Below are positions 25,654 through 35,600 of a DNA stretch of 39,849 nt, piece after piece. The DNA is from Acidisoma sp. L85. Its GTDB lineage: Bacteria; Pseudomonadota; Alphaproteobacteria; Acetobacterales; Acetobacteraceae. The translations under genes were made by a program, and so were the position numbers. Each line of letters begins with the position of its first letter. Within the stretch, counting starts at the first letter, position 1. The stretch is from assembly GCF_009765865.1 (NCBI RefSeq), contig NZ_LMUQ01000022.1:1-39849 (forward strand), given 5' to 3'. The notes under the pieces are model-generated. The model was not told the DNA's origin. It worked only from the letters and a program-made list of their open reading frames with translations, and did not search any database.

Positions 25654-25904
25654 AATCCTGTCTTGGTTAGGGGGCCGGAGCGGCGATTGAGCACGGTTTC
25701 GATGGATTGCATCTCCTCGGAATGAGATGCGCGCGATCTCTCCAGCCTGACCAAGTCATATTCAGCGTCGGTCAGGTCAAGGATAAGGTGGAGATTTTTG
25801 ATCGGCACCCATTTTCCGTTGCGCACGATCGCGCTCTCAGTATCTCGGCCGTCGAGGAATGAGTTAGTGTTGACCGCTTTCTTCAATGACTCATATGTCG
25901 ACAT
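25650..25904 (-). CDS. Small hypothetical protein
   Basis: 84 residues from ATG 25904, hydrophilic and probably cytosolic. It has a short beta-like part (ESAIVRNGKWVPIKNLHLIL) followed by a charged helix (DAEYDLVRLERSRASHSEEM). No family is recognised and the ribosome site is weak. It could be a second small antitoxin-like or accessory protein, given the RES module nearby. That is a guess from location only. Confidence 0.4.
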   Translation of the reverse strand: MSTYESLKKAVNTNSFLDGRDTESAIVRNGKWVPIKNLHLILDLTDAEYDLVRLERSRASHSEEMQSIETVLNRRSGPLTKTGL

Positions 25905-26211
25905 GCATCGGCAAGTAGCACGTCCCGTTCACCGAAACCATCTGCTACCAGTTATGCTCGTGGCGACGAGCCGATCATTAACTCGTTTCACAAGTATCCA
26001 ATTTGACGAATATTATCTGTGACAACGAGCGGCGGGTGGGAGGATCGACCGCCACCGTGTCTTCAATGATTTCCCGGCGCAGGTATGCCTCTTGCTCGAG
26101 AGGCGATGACACTGCGGCCGGCCCCCGTTGAAACAGACCTAGCCGCTCTTCAGGAGGGTATGCGGGTGACCCACAAACTCATATCGTTCAGCCGGAAGGG
26201 GGATTTGCTAA
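25905..26211. other. Divergent intergenic region
   Basis: 307 bp between the small minus-strand gene and the TPR gene. The part around 25965-26025 is A/T-rich and could hold promoters. Short frames here have no recognisable content. AAGGGGGA just before 26212 is a good ribosome site for the TPR gene. Confidence 0.4.
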
Positions 26212-27894
26212 ATGTACCGCTTCAACCTGGGCTCCTACCAGCGCTCTATCTCCACCGCCTCTGCGGAAACGCAACGTTGGTTCAATATTGGACTGAACTG
26301 GTGCTACGGCTTCAATCACGAAGAAGGCATCCGGTGCTTCGAGCGAGCGTTGGAGACCGATGCCACATGCCCGATGGTTCATTGGGGAATCGCCTATGCG
26401 GCCGGCCCATTCTATAACCTGACGTGGAAGGAACACGGAGCGGTCGAGGCAAGCGTCGCGACGAAGCGCTGCTTCGAGCATGTGCAGATCGCGAAAACGC
26501 AGGCTGGTCGGGCCACCGAAGCCGAGCAGCAGTTGATCGAAGCACTTTCGTTCCGGTTTCAGAAACCTCATCCGGTGTCTCTGGCCGAGCTTGCGCAGTG
26601 GGATGATGCCTATGCAGCCGAGATGCGCCGTGTCCATCACAGATGTCCGGACGATCGCGATGTAACGGCGCTGTTTGTCGAAGCGCTGATGATGCGCACT
26701 GTGCGCAGGCTGTGGGACCTGAAGACCGGCAAACCGGCGGCGAACTCGGATGCACTTGAAGCGCTGGCAGTCTGCGAACGCGCGATCGTCAGAGCCGACG
26801 AAGTGGGCGTGCCGCACCATCCCGCAATCCTTCATTTACATATACATCTTCTCGAGATGTCGGCGATGCCTGAGCGCGCCATGCGCTCCGCCGATCTGCT
26901 CGGTGGCATGTGCCCCGACGCTGGCCATATGAACCATATGCCCGGGCATATATATGCGCTGTGCGGCGACTACGAGAAGGCGAAACTTGCGAGCGAAAGA
27001 GCGATTCAGGCAAACAACCTCTATCTCGCCTATGCCGATGCGCCGACTTATTATCTGCTCGGTTGTGGGCATGATCTGCATCTGATGATGTACGCGTGCA
27101 TGTTCCTCGGGCAGGCGCGGCCGGCGCTGAAGGCCGCCGAGGAGGTGCGCAAACTCGTGACGCGCGAGGTCATCAATCTGCCCGACCGGCCAAAATTCAC
27201 CCACACCGTGGAAGGCTACCGCGCCATGAAATCGCATGTGCAGGTGCGCTTCGGCCTCTGGCGCGACATCATCGATGAGCCGATGGTCGGCGACCCTCAC
27301 CTTCACGTGATGACCACCGCGCTGCAACACTACGCAAAAGGCGTGGCGCATGCGACGCTCCAGAACATTGCCGGAGCCGAAATCGAGCGCGAGTTGTTCC
27401 ATCGCCACGTCGAAACCATCGCTCCCGAGCGCCGGTTTCTGAGCAATCCAGCACGGGCTTCACTGGAAGTTGGCGCTGCGCTGCTTGACGGCGAGCTTGC
27501 CTACCATCAGGGCGCGCATCAAACGGCATATGGGCATCTGCGCCGTGCCGTCGAGCTCGACGACAATCTGTCCTACACTGAGCCATGGGCCTGGATGCAC
27601 CCGCCGCGCCACGCGCTAGCGGCACTGCTGCTCGATCAAGGCCACTTTGAGGAAGCAGAACAGGTCTGTCGCGACGACCTCGGCCTATCTGGAAAAGTGC
27701 AACGCTGCGCGCAGCACCCCGACAACGTGTGGGCATTGCACGGGCTGGTCGAATGCTTGCGGCATCGGGGCGAGCGCGAGGAACGACCCGAACTGGAATA
27801 CAAGCTCGACGCGGCGCTTGCGCTGGCGGACGCGCCGATTACATCGCCCTGCCTCTGTCGCGTACGCCCTACGCCAGGGATTTGCTGTCACTAA
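26212..27894 (+). CDS. Tetratricopeptide-repeat protein with histidine-rich motifs
   Basis: 560 residues, almost entirely helical TPR-like repeats, for example RWFNIGLNWCYGFNHEEGIR at the N-terminus, CGDYEKAKLASERAIQANN in the middle and LAALLLDQGHFEEAEQVCRD near the end. Two histidine-rich stretches stand out: HHPAILHLHIHLLE from H202 and HMNHMPGHIYALCGD from H239. The latter type (HMPxHI) recurs in a family of bacterial TPR proteins of unknown function, and clustered His could bind a metal. There is no signal peptide. The last dozen residues after ALALADAPIT (PCLCRVRPTPGICCH) include four cysteines. Start supported by AAGGGGGA. It appears to be a single-gene unit. Confidence 0.8.
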   Translation: MYRFNLGSYQRSISTASAETQRWFNIGLNWCYGFNHEEGIRCFERALETDATCPMVHWGIAYAAGPFYNLTWKEHGAVEASVATKRCFEHVQIAKTQAGRATEAEQQLIEALSFRFQKPHPVSLAELAQWDDAYAAEMRRVHHRCPDDRDVTALFVEALMMRTVRRLWDLKTGKPAANSDALEALAVCERAIVRADEVGVPHHPAILHLHIHLLEMSAMPERAMRSADLLGGMCPDAGHMNHMPGHIYALCGDYEKAKLASERAIQANNLYLAYADAPTYYLLGCGHDLHLMMYACMFLGQARPALKAAEEVRKLVTREVINLPDRPKFTHTVEGYRAMKSHVQVRFGLWRDIIDEPMVGDPHLHVMTTALQHYAKGVAHATLQNIAGAEIERELFHRHVETIAPERRFLSNPARASLEVGAALLDGELAYHQGAHQTAYGHLRRAVELDDNLSYTEPWAWMHPPRHALAALLLDQGHFEEAEQVCRDDLGLSGKVQRCAQHPDNVWALHGLVECLRHRGEREERPELEYKLDAALALADAPITSPCLCRVRPTPGICCH

Positions 27895-27992
27895 ACTCAT
27901 GGTACAGCCAGGGGTGTCTTAACCTGAGGGGACTCACAGCGAAGGCGTCGTGATCTGCGAGGATTGGGTGGAGGCGCATCCGCGGTAACCAA

Positions 27993-28026
27993 TGAGAAAA
28001 GGCGCCCGATCGGCTCGGCGCGCCTT
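27993..28026 (-). terminator. Intrinsic terminator after the Hint-domain gene
   Basis: Read on the minus strand, AAGGCGC (28026-28020) pairs with GCGCCTT (28005-27999) across a 14-nt GC-rich loop, and the stem runs straight into TTTTCTCATT. It lies about 50 bp past the stop of the Hint-domain gene. This is the clearest intrinsic terminator seen in the window. Confidence 0.6.
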
Positions 28027-28074
28027 CGTTCGCCGTGTCGGAGAAGGGAGGAGCCTTGCCGCTCCCCCCATGCT

Positions 28075-31000
28075 TCAGGCCGCGACGGCCCAATCCTGCT
28101 CGGCCGCGATGACGGTGACCGTCACCGTCACCACACGCTCGACCTCGCTTGGCCCGAAGTCGAGGAGCGCCTGGCCATCCGTCCAGCGCCAACAGGTATC
28201 GCCCCGCCGCTCGACGGCGTAGAAACCCAGCGCCAGGCGATGATCCTCGAGATCTAGCGCCACCCCGTCGAGCGCCACCCCCGCAAGCACCGCCCCCAAT
28301 CGGCGCTGGTCGCCGGGTGCTCTGGCGGCCACCGACGCCAAGCGGACGAGGCCGCCACCCACCGCCAGCACGACGGAGTGCTTGCCCTCGGTTTCGAGCC
28401 ACAAAGTCCACGCGGCGGCCGCACTATGACCGAGGGTGATCGCGCGGCCTTCCAGCCGCGCCCGGATGGCGGCGAGATCGGGGCCGCCTTCCACCAAGGG
28501 CGCGCAAGCCTGCGTCTGCCACGCCTCGGAAGCGAGATCGGGCTCAAGGTCGGCATGGAGATCGACCGCGCCCGGAGCATTGGCGAACATTCCCCGATTG
28601 CCCGTATCGAGCCAGCTTTCCGCCGCCGCCCCCTCCGCCAGCAGCAGGTCGTGATGCGGCAGTTCGACATGGTAGTAGGTGATCGCCGCCATGCTGGTGT
28701 CGCGGGTAATCGTGCTGCCATTGACCAGCGGCCGCGCCGGAACGAGCTTGCCGTCCAGGCCCATGGCATGCTCCGGGCTGACGAGAAGATCGCGCGACGG
28801 CACACCTTCTCCGAGCGACCCCGCGCCGAAGCGGATCGGCGCCACATCCGGCCGCGCCGCGAGGTTGAAGCGGCGATGGCCGATCCACTTCACCCCCGCA
28901 ACGTCGCCCGCGGCTGTCAACACTGAGGCATCCTCACGCAGCGTCTCGACCGCGACGTCACCGCGCGTCGTCGCGATCCGCGTGCCTTCGGCGAAGCAGA
29001 TCACCAGGATGCCACCATTGCCGTCAGTCGTGAGTTCGAGCGGACCCGGAGTACTACCGGCCGTAAAGTCCACCGTCGTCAAGCCGAGCATGCCAGACAC
29101 GGTGAGTGTCTCGGCGCCTGAATTGAAGGTGAAGCTGGTGCTTGTCACGGCTGAGCCAATCCCGGTGATGTCGATGGTCTTCCCACCCACCGCCGGATCG
29201 GTAAAGCCCGAGATGGCAGCAGCGGGCGCTAGGTTCCCATCGATGGTCAACTGCTCGGGACCGCTGCCGCTGAAGACGATGGCACCGTTGTTCAAACGGG
29301 ATGCCAGATCGGCCGACCCGCCAGACAAGATCACCAGTGTGCCGCCCTCAAGGTCACCACCGACGATGGCGCCACCGCTCGCCACCTCCTCGGTCCCACC
29401 GCTTTCGATCATGCCGTCAGTGTCAGTGCCGCTGACGATCGCCGTGCCGCTGTCGATATTGTTCTGCGTGGTGCCGCCGAACTGCACGATCTCGGTGCCG
29501 CCCGCGACAACCGTCACATTCATGCCGGTGCCACCCTTCTGCACTGTCTCCGTTCCACCAGAGTCGACAAAACCGCCGCTATCCGTGCCGCCACTCATAA
29601 CGGTCGCGGCGCCGCCAACGGTATTCTTCGTGGTACCGCCGGATTCCACGATTTCCGTGCCGCCCGAAGCGATGACCATGCTGGTGACGGTGACGCCATC
29701 CGATACGACCAGCGTCCCGCCCGACCATACGAAACCACCGTTCACCGTGCTGCCGGCAACGAGGTCGAAGCTGCCGCCCGATGAAAGTGCCGCGCTGATC
29801 AGATCGCCGCCGGACTGCACCATCTCGGTGCCGCCCGAGACGACCGTCACATTCATGCCAGTGCCGCCCTTCTGCACCTTCTCCGTTCCGCCGGACACGA
29901 CGAGACCACCGCTATCAGTGCCGCCACTCATGACGGTCGCGATGCCGCCGACGGTATCCTTCGCGATGCCGCCAGACTCCACGATCTCCGTGCCACTCGA
30001 AGCGATGAGCATGCTGGTGACGCTGACGCCATCCGATACGACCAGCGTGCCGCCCGACCACACGAAACCACCGTTCACCGTGGCGCCGGCAACGAGGTCG
30101 AAACTGCCGCCCGACGAAAGCGCCGCGCTGACCAGATCGCCGCCGGACTGCACGGCCAGGGTGCCGCCGGCTTCGGCCGTGGCAAATATGGCGATGCCGC
30201 CGTTCTGCACAGTCTCCGTTCCGCCAGAGTCGACAAAGCTGCCGCTATCCGTGCCGCCATTCTCAACGATGTCGATGCCGCTGACGTTCGTCTCCGCTGT
30301 ACCGCCGGACTCCACGATCTGCATGCCGCCAAGCGCGACAGTATCGCCGCTGACCCAGGCGCCGTTCGACACGATCAGCGTCGCACCCGAGTTCACAACG
30401 CCCTGGCTCAAAAGGCTACCGGATTCGAGGTTGAGGGTGCCGCCCGACCAGATCTGGGTCTGGAGCAACAGGGCGCCCGACGCCGCGTTCTCGTCTCCGC
30501 CAGAACTGATATTGTCGTTGATCGTCGTGCCGCCGCTCTCGACGTTCACGGTGCCATAGACGTTACTCTCCGCGGTCCCGCCGGAGTCCACGCCCAGCGA
30601 GGCACCCCCCTCGATGTTGATCCCGATCACGGCCACGCCATTCGAAACGGCCAGCAGCTCGCCCGTGTTCAGCACGCCTTGGCTCAACAGGCTACCGGAC
30701 TCGAGGACGAGGCCACCCGATGGAAGCTGAGTATCACCTTGGAGCACTATGCCGCCGGCCTCCACGAATGCGGTGCCGCCATCGGAGATCGTCACATTCA
30801 TGAGGGTGCCCCCGCTCTGCACCGTCTCCGTTCCGTCGGACGCGACAACGCCGGCGCTATCCGTGCCACCACTCTCAAGGATGGCAGTGCCGCTGACGGT
30901 GTTGAGAACCGCGCTGCCGCCGGCTTCCACGATTTCCAAACCGCCGGGCTCGATGGTCAGGGCGGCCGCCGTCACGCCACTCGATACGATCAGCGTCGCG

Positions 31001-31854
31001 CCGGATGCGATGATGCCATTGCTCAGCACGCTACCGGAAGCAAGGTCGAGGCTGCCGCCCGATGACACCGTGAAAAAGACGAATGAGCCGCCGCCCTGCA
31101 CGGTCTCCGTGCCGCCAGATTCAAGCGTGGTACCGCTTGCAAGGCCCCCGTTGAGCAGCTCGTTTCCACCGCTATAGACGATGACGCCGGAGTCTTCGCC
31201 GCCGGCTTCGACAATGATCGTGCCGTAATTCTGTATCGCGGAGGCGACCGCGCCCGCATCGACAATCAACGTCGCGCCCGCCAGGACCGTTCCGCCAGAA
31301 ACCGGCGTTCCGTCAGGCAGCAGGTTGTCTGGACCTATCGTCACAACTGCCCCAGACTGGAGCGCGGGTGAGAGCGGAGCCGAGGCCGAGTCGCCATTAA
31401 AAGGCGTGGTGTCCTCATTGTAACCGCTAACAGGCGCCGCGTCGTTCTGCGGCCCGTATGTGACGGAAGTTCTGGCGTCGTTTGCCGCGTTGCTTATTTG
31501 TATATACTCGCCTCCGGTTAAAAAGCCGCCTCCGATGACCCCGTTGAGGGCTACGAGGTAGTAATTCGGACTCGTCTCAAATACTACACCTGTCAGGGTT
31601 ACCTCTTCGCCCGACAAGCCCGTATAGGTGATCGTAATTGTCGAGCCACCGACAACAGTGCCTTGGATAAAGACGGTGTTCGATGCAGGGGCCTCGGGAA
31701 ATACGGACCATTGCGATGAGGCTGGCGTTGATACAACGTCGACTTCCCCAGTTTCGTCTTCTATCGCTGCGGTGTCAACGAAAGGCGTTGTGACCGTGGT
31801 GATCTGTGAAGTGGATATGGCAAACGGCGCGGTGGGGTAAGTATAGCCAGACAT
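28075..31854 (-). CDS. Large strand-loop-strand (AIDA-type) repeat protein with a C-terminal Hint domain
   Basis: 1259 residues from ATG 31854, with AAGGA 8 nt upstream. Residues 1 to about 165 are Thr/Ser/Val-rich without a classical signal peptide. About 165-850 consist of many short repeats of the form xSGGTExVxSGGxxxx, as in the strand-loop-strand passenger of AIDA-type adhesins, predicting a long beta-solenoid. From C953 (CFAEGTRIATTRGDVAVETL) a Hint_2 domain runs to about 1110, with VSPEHAM and the block YYHVELPHHDLLLAEGAAAE. A tail of about 150 residues follows. Hint domains can self-cleave or form esters. No C-terminal beta-barrel is present, so it is not a classical autotransporter and its export route is unclear. 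Probably a surface or secreted adhesin-like protein. Confidence 0.88.
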   Translation of the reverse strand: MSGYTYPTAPFAISTSQITTVTTPFVDTAAIEDETGEVDVVSTPASSQWSVFPEAPASNTVFIQGTVVGGSTITITYTGLSGEEVTLTGVVFETSPNYYLVALNGVIGGGFLTGGEYIQISNAANDARTSVTYGPQNDAAPVSGYNEDTTPFNGDSASAPLSPALQSGAVVTIGPDNLLPDGTPVSGGTVLAGATLIVDAGAVASAIQNYGTIIVEAGGEDSGVIVYSGGNELLNGGLASGTTLESGGTETVQGGGSFVFFTVSSGGSLDLASGSVLSNGIIASGATLIVSSGVTAAALTIEPGGLEIVEAGGSAVLNTVSGTAILESGGTDSAGVVASDGTETVQSGGTLMNVTISDGGTAFVEAGGIVLQGDTQLPSGGLVLESGSLLSQGVLNTGELLAVSNGVAVIGINIEGGASLGVDSGGTAESNVYGTVNVESGGTTINDNISSGGDENAASGALLLQTQIWSGGTLNLESGSLLSQGVVNSGATLIVSNGAWVSGDTVALGGMQIVESGGTAETNVSGIDIVENGGTDSGSFVDSGGTETVQNGGIAIFATAEAGGTLAVQSGGDLVSAALSSGGSFDLVAGATVNGGFVWSGGTLVVSDGVSVTSMLIASSGTEIVESGGIAKDTVGGIATVMSGGTDSGGLVVSGGTEKVQKGGTGMNVTVVSGGTEMVQSGGDLISAALSSGGSFDLVAGSTVNGGFVWSGGTLVVSDGVTVTSMVIASGGTEIVESGGTTKNTVGGAATVMSGGTDSGGFVDSGGTETVQKGGTGMNVTVVAGGTEIVQFGGTTQNNIDSGTAIVSGTDTDGMIESGGTEEVASGGAIVGGDLEGGTLVILSGGSADLASRLNNGAIVFSGSGPEQLTIDGNLAPAAAISGFTDPAVGGKTIDITGIGSAVTSTSFTFNSGAETLTVSGMLGLTTVDFTAGSTPGPLELTTDGNGGILVICFAEGTRIATTRGDVAVETLREDASVLTAAGDVAGVKWIGHRRFNLAARPDVAPIRFGAGSLGEGVPSRDLLVSPEHAMGLDGKLVPARPLVNGSTITRDTSMAAITYYHVELPHHDLLLAEGAAAESWLDTGNRGMFANAPGAVDLHADLEPDLASEAWQTQACAPLVEGGPDLAAIRARLEGRAITLGHSAAAAWTLWLETEGKHSVVLAVGGGLVRLASVAARAPGDQRRLGAVLAGVALDGVALDLEDHRLALGFYAVERRGDTCWRWTDGQALLDFGPSEVERVVTVTVTVIAAEQDWAVAA
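29497..30330 (-). repeat. 333-bp tandem repeat within the Hint-domain gene
   Basis: Corresponding bases recur exactly 333 bp apart: GAAACCACCG at 29731 and 30064, CATTCATGCC at 29517 and 29850. GAGTCGAC at 29561 returns at 30227, which is 666 bp away. Two copies are nearly identical by eye and a third is more diverged. Each copy encodes 111 residues, that is several strand-loop-strand units. This is recent in-frame duplication inside the solenoid and a likely site of length variation between strains. Confidence 0.75.
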
Positions 31855-32617
31855 TTTGTAATTCCTTGTGCGATATTAGAGATTGAGTTGAAAGTAGCGT
31901 GCCCCAGGATTGGGAAGACATCTGATCTGCAGACCGCCTACGCGGATTCCAAGATCAAGCGATCTATGCGGCGCCAACTGGACACCAAGTTACTCAATGG
32001 TTTAGTTCACCATAAAGGTCGGCCACCAATTCCATGTTCATTTAAACTCTGTACGTCTGGATCTGATTCGCACCGAAAACCGGATCGAAATAGTAAAGAC
32101 CGAACGGTTGGCGCTGTAAAAAAAGCTGCTGGCTAATTTGATTCGGTGCTAAGTCGATACAATAAGCGTCGGCATTCACCTGTGTGCGGAAATGGCGAAA
32201 TGGTTTGAGGGGTTATTGCCATTCTACCGACCAGAGAGCGAGTTCCAGCGGGCGGCGGCACGCTCGGCTTGGGACAGTGCTCTCGGTCGGCTCCGGCGCT
32301 GTGCCGAGCTTGTCCCAGAGCCCGAGGTCCGCGTCTGCTGCAGGACGCTATCTTCCAGCGCGCGTGAGGGCGTTAGCTCTCGGAACCTGAAAGACAGCCC
32401 GCAGAGGCCACGGCGATGATGCAACTCCACGCGCTTAGGTGGGGAGCCAGACAATTATCGAGGGAGTTGGCTGCGCGCAAAAACAATGCCGCGTTACTTT
32501 GCTGGCGGCGTTGTCCTGTTCCATAAGCCCGAGCGGGGATCGGCATTTGACGGGCAGGCGATTGCGACGTCGCCAGGGCAGCAACTGCAGATCGACCCCG
32601 GGGCAAGTGTTCCCCAC
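31855..32617. other. Gap upstream of the Hint-domain gene, no convincing gene
   Basis: 763 bp between the start of the Hint-domain gene and the stop of the RND permease, both on the minus strand. It should hold the promoter of the former. Around 32080-32165 the DNA is A/T-rich. A 75-codon frame at 32192-32419 (+) begins plausibly (MAKWFEGLLPFYRPESEFQR) but ends in an arginine-rich tail, and competing frames of similar length overlap it on the other strand. I rate it as doubtful. Confidence 0.35.
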
Positions 32618-35600
32618 CTACTCTGCCGCGGCCGGCTGCCCCGACATTTTGTTGGCAAGACGCGGCATGCGCTTCTTCCGCGCCGGTGTCAGCACCTGCT
32701 GTAGCCGGTCGAGATAAAGATAGATCACTGGTGTCGTATAGAGCGTCAGCACCTGGCTGAGCAGAAGCCCGCCGACCATGGCGACGCCGAGCGGCTTGCG
32801 CAGTTCGGAACCGGCGCCGCTCTCCAGCATCAGCGGAAGCCCACTGAAGAGCGCTGCCATGGTCGTCATCAGAATAGGCCGGAAGCGCAGGAGGCAGGCC
32901 TGGCGAATGGCGTCGTGGGATGATAGGCCGTCGCGCCTCTCGGCCGTGATGGCGAAATCAACCATCATGATTCCGTTCTTCTTGACGATCCCGATGAGGA
33001 GGATGATGCCGATCAGCGCGATGACGGTGAGCTGGTAGTGGGAGATCATCAGCATCAGCAGAGCACCGACACCGGCGGATGGGAGTGTCGAGAGAATAGT
33101 CAGAGGGAGGATGTAGCTCTCGTATAATATGCCGAGGATGATATAGACGGCGATCAGCGCCGCAGCCACCAGGATCGGCTCGGAGCCGAGCGAGGCCTGG
33201 AACGCCTGGGCGGTCCCCTGGAAGCTTCCCTGCACGGTGGCCGGAACCCCCATCGAGGCTTCCATGCTCTGCACCTGCGTGACCGCCGCTCCCAGCGAGG
33301 CGTTCCCCTTCAGATTGAAGGAGACGGTAACTGCGGGGAACTGGCTCTGGTGATTGATCGCCAGAGGTTGCACCGGAACCGATGTCTCATGTACGAGCGT
33401 TGATAGAGGAACGGCGCCCCCGGAGGATGACTTCACGTAAAGCTTTTCGAGCGTAGCCAGTTTGCCGTATTCATCGGGTGTCGCTTCGAGAACCACGTAG
33501 TAAGCTTTGTTCCCGGTAAAGTACTGCGCGACCTCCCGCTGCCCGAAGGCGTCGTACAGGATGTTGTCGATGGTGGCCGGCAGAATGCCGAAACGCGATG
33601 CTTGGTCGCGACTGTAGGTCAAGGTCTCGGTCGTTCCCGAATTCTCCTGATCCGACGTCACGTCGGCCAAAATCGGAAGCCGTCGCATCCGTGCCAGAAT
33701 TTTGGGCGCCCAGCTATTCAGTTCCCCCTGGTTCGTATCTTCCAGCGTGTACTGGTAAAGTGTCCGCCCTAAACGCGCCCCCACGCTGACATCCTGAGCC
33801 GGCTGCATGAAAAGCCGAATACCGGCGAGGCTACCCATCTTCTGATCGAGACGCTCGATCACCTTCGTGGCGTCCTCCCCGGGACGCTGATTCCATGGCT
33901 TGAGCGTGATATACATCCGCCCGTTATTCGCCGTCTGGCCACCTGCTCCTGCGCCAACGGACGAAACGACTGAGGCTACGGCGGGATCGTGCAGCACCAG
34001 CTGATCGACCTGCTGTTGGCGAGCTGCCATCTGTGTGTAGGAGGCGTCCTGCGCCACCTCCGTGATGCCGATGATGATGCCGGTGTCCTGTGTCGGGAAG
34101 AACCCCTTCGGGATAAAGACATATAGCGCGCACGTCAGACTGACCGTCGCCAGAAAGACTATGAGCGTCATCAGTCGGAACCGCAGCGCGACGTCGAGCG
34201 TCTTCGCGTAGAATCCGACCATGCCATCGAACACCCGCTCGACCGCGTTGTAGAAGCGCCCATGCTGATGCGCTTCGGCAGTGAGGAACCGCGCGGCCAT
34301 CATCGGCGTCAGCGTCAAAGAGATCATCGCCGAGATAACGATTGTCATCGTCACGCAAATCGCAAACTCGCGGAACAGCCGGCCGACAATGCCGCCCATG
34401 AGCAGCAGCGGGATAAAGACGGCGATCAGAGAAACGCTAATCGAGACGATGGTGAAACCGATCTCGCCCGCACCCTGCAGCGCGGCATCGACAGGTTTCA
34501 TCCCTCCTTCGATATGGCGGAAGATATTCTCCAGCATGACGATGGCGTCATCGACGACGAAGCCTACGGCGATCGTCAAACCCATCAGCGACAGGTTGTC
34601 GAGGCTGAACCCGCACAGATACATCGCACCCAGAGTGCCGGCCAGCGCCACCGGAATGGTCACGCTCGGAATGATTGTGGCCCAGACATTACGGAGGAAC
34701 AGGAAGATCACCATCACGACGAGGCAGATTGCCAGCAAGAGCGTGAACTCGACATCCCGCACGGAGGCCCGGATGGTCAGCGTGCGGTCGGACACCACGT
34801 TGAGATGGATATCCGCTGGAAAATCCCGCTCCAGCGCGGACAACTGCGCCTTAATACCATTGGCAGTGGAAATGACGTTTGCATTCGGCTGCTTGAAGAC
34901 CAGAAGAAGGACGGACTGCTTGCCGTTCGTCCAGGCTCCGAGCTCACGGTTCTGCGGTCCGGCGATCGCTCGTCCAATGTCTCTGATTCGGATAGGAGCG
35001 CCGCTACGATAGCCGATGATGACATTGTTATAGGGAGCGGCTCGCGTGAGTTGATCGTTTGCATAGATGGTGAAGGAACGGTCCGGGCCGTCGACACTTC
35101 CCTTCGGATCATCGACGGTCGCGCTCGTTAAAACGCTGCGAACATCTTCCAGGGTGAGGCCCATCTCGGCGAGTCGTGCGGGATCGACCTGGACCCGGAT
35201 GGCGGGGGTCTGCTGACCACCCACCAGGACCTGGCCGACCCCGGGAAGCTGAGAGATCTGCTGTTCGACGACGTTCTCGGCGTAACTATCGACATCAGTG
35301 ATCGGGGCCTGATCGGATTGCATCGCCAGGATCATGATGGGACTATCGGCCGGGTTGATTGCCCGGAAGGTCGGAGGGCTTGGCATGGCCGCCGGCAATG
35401 AACCCTCGGCCGCGTTGATCGCCTCCAGAACAAGAGTCTCAGCGTTCCCGAGATTGGTCGTTAGGCCAAACTGTAGCGTGATCTGCGTCGTGCCCAGCAC
35501 GCTTGCCGAAGTCATCTGAGACAGACCCGGCAGCATTTGCCCGAATTCGGTCTCGAGCGGTGTCGCGACGGTCGATGCCATCGTCTCTGGACTCGCACCA

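Noticed and set aside
28105-28135. GGTGACCGTCACC-type repeat near the end of the Hint-domain gene
   Set aside because: It encodes an alternating Val-Thr stretch in the protein and is explained by coding content rather than by a regulatory dyad.
28679-30559. A 626-codon open frame on the plus strand opposite the Hint-domain gene
   Set aside because: It is an antisense shadow of the Gly/Ser/Thr repeats (it reads as Pro/Ser/Val repeats such as SVPPESTKPPLSVPP). It has no independent domain or ribosome site.
29300-31200. Regularly repeated short DNA units that might suggest a CRISPR array
   Set aside because: The repeats stay in one reading frame, encode strand-loop-strand motifs and have no unique spacers of constant length.
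34262-35131. A 289-codon plus-strand frame opposite the RND permease
   Set aside because: It is an antisense shadow rich in Arg, His and Asp, with no domain. The permease on the other strand is unmistakable.
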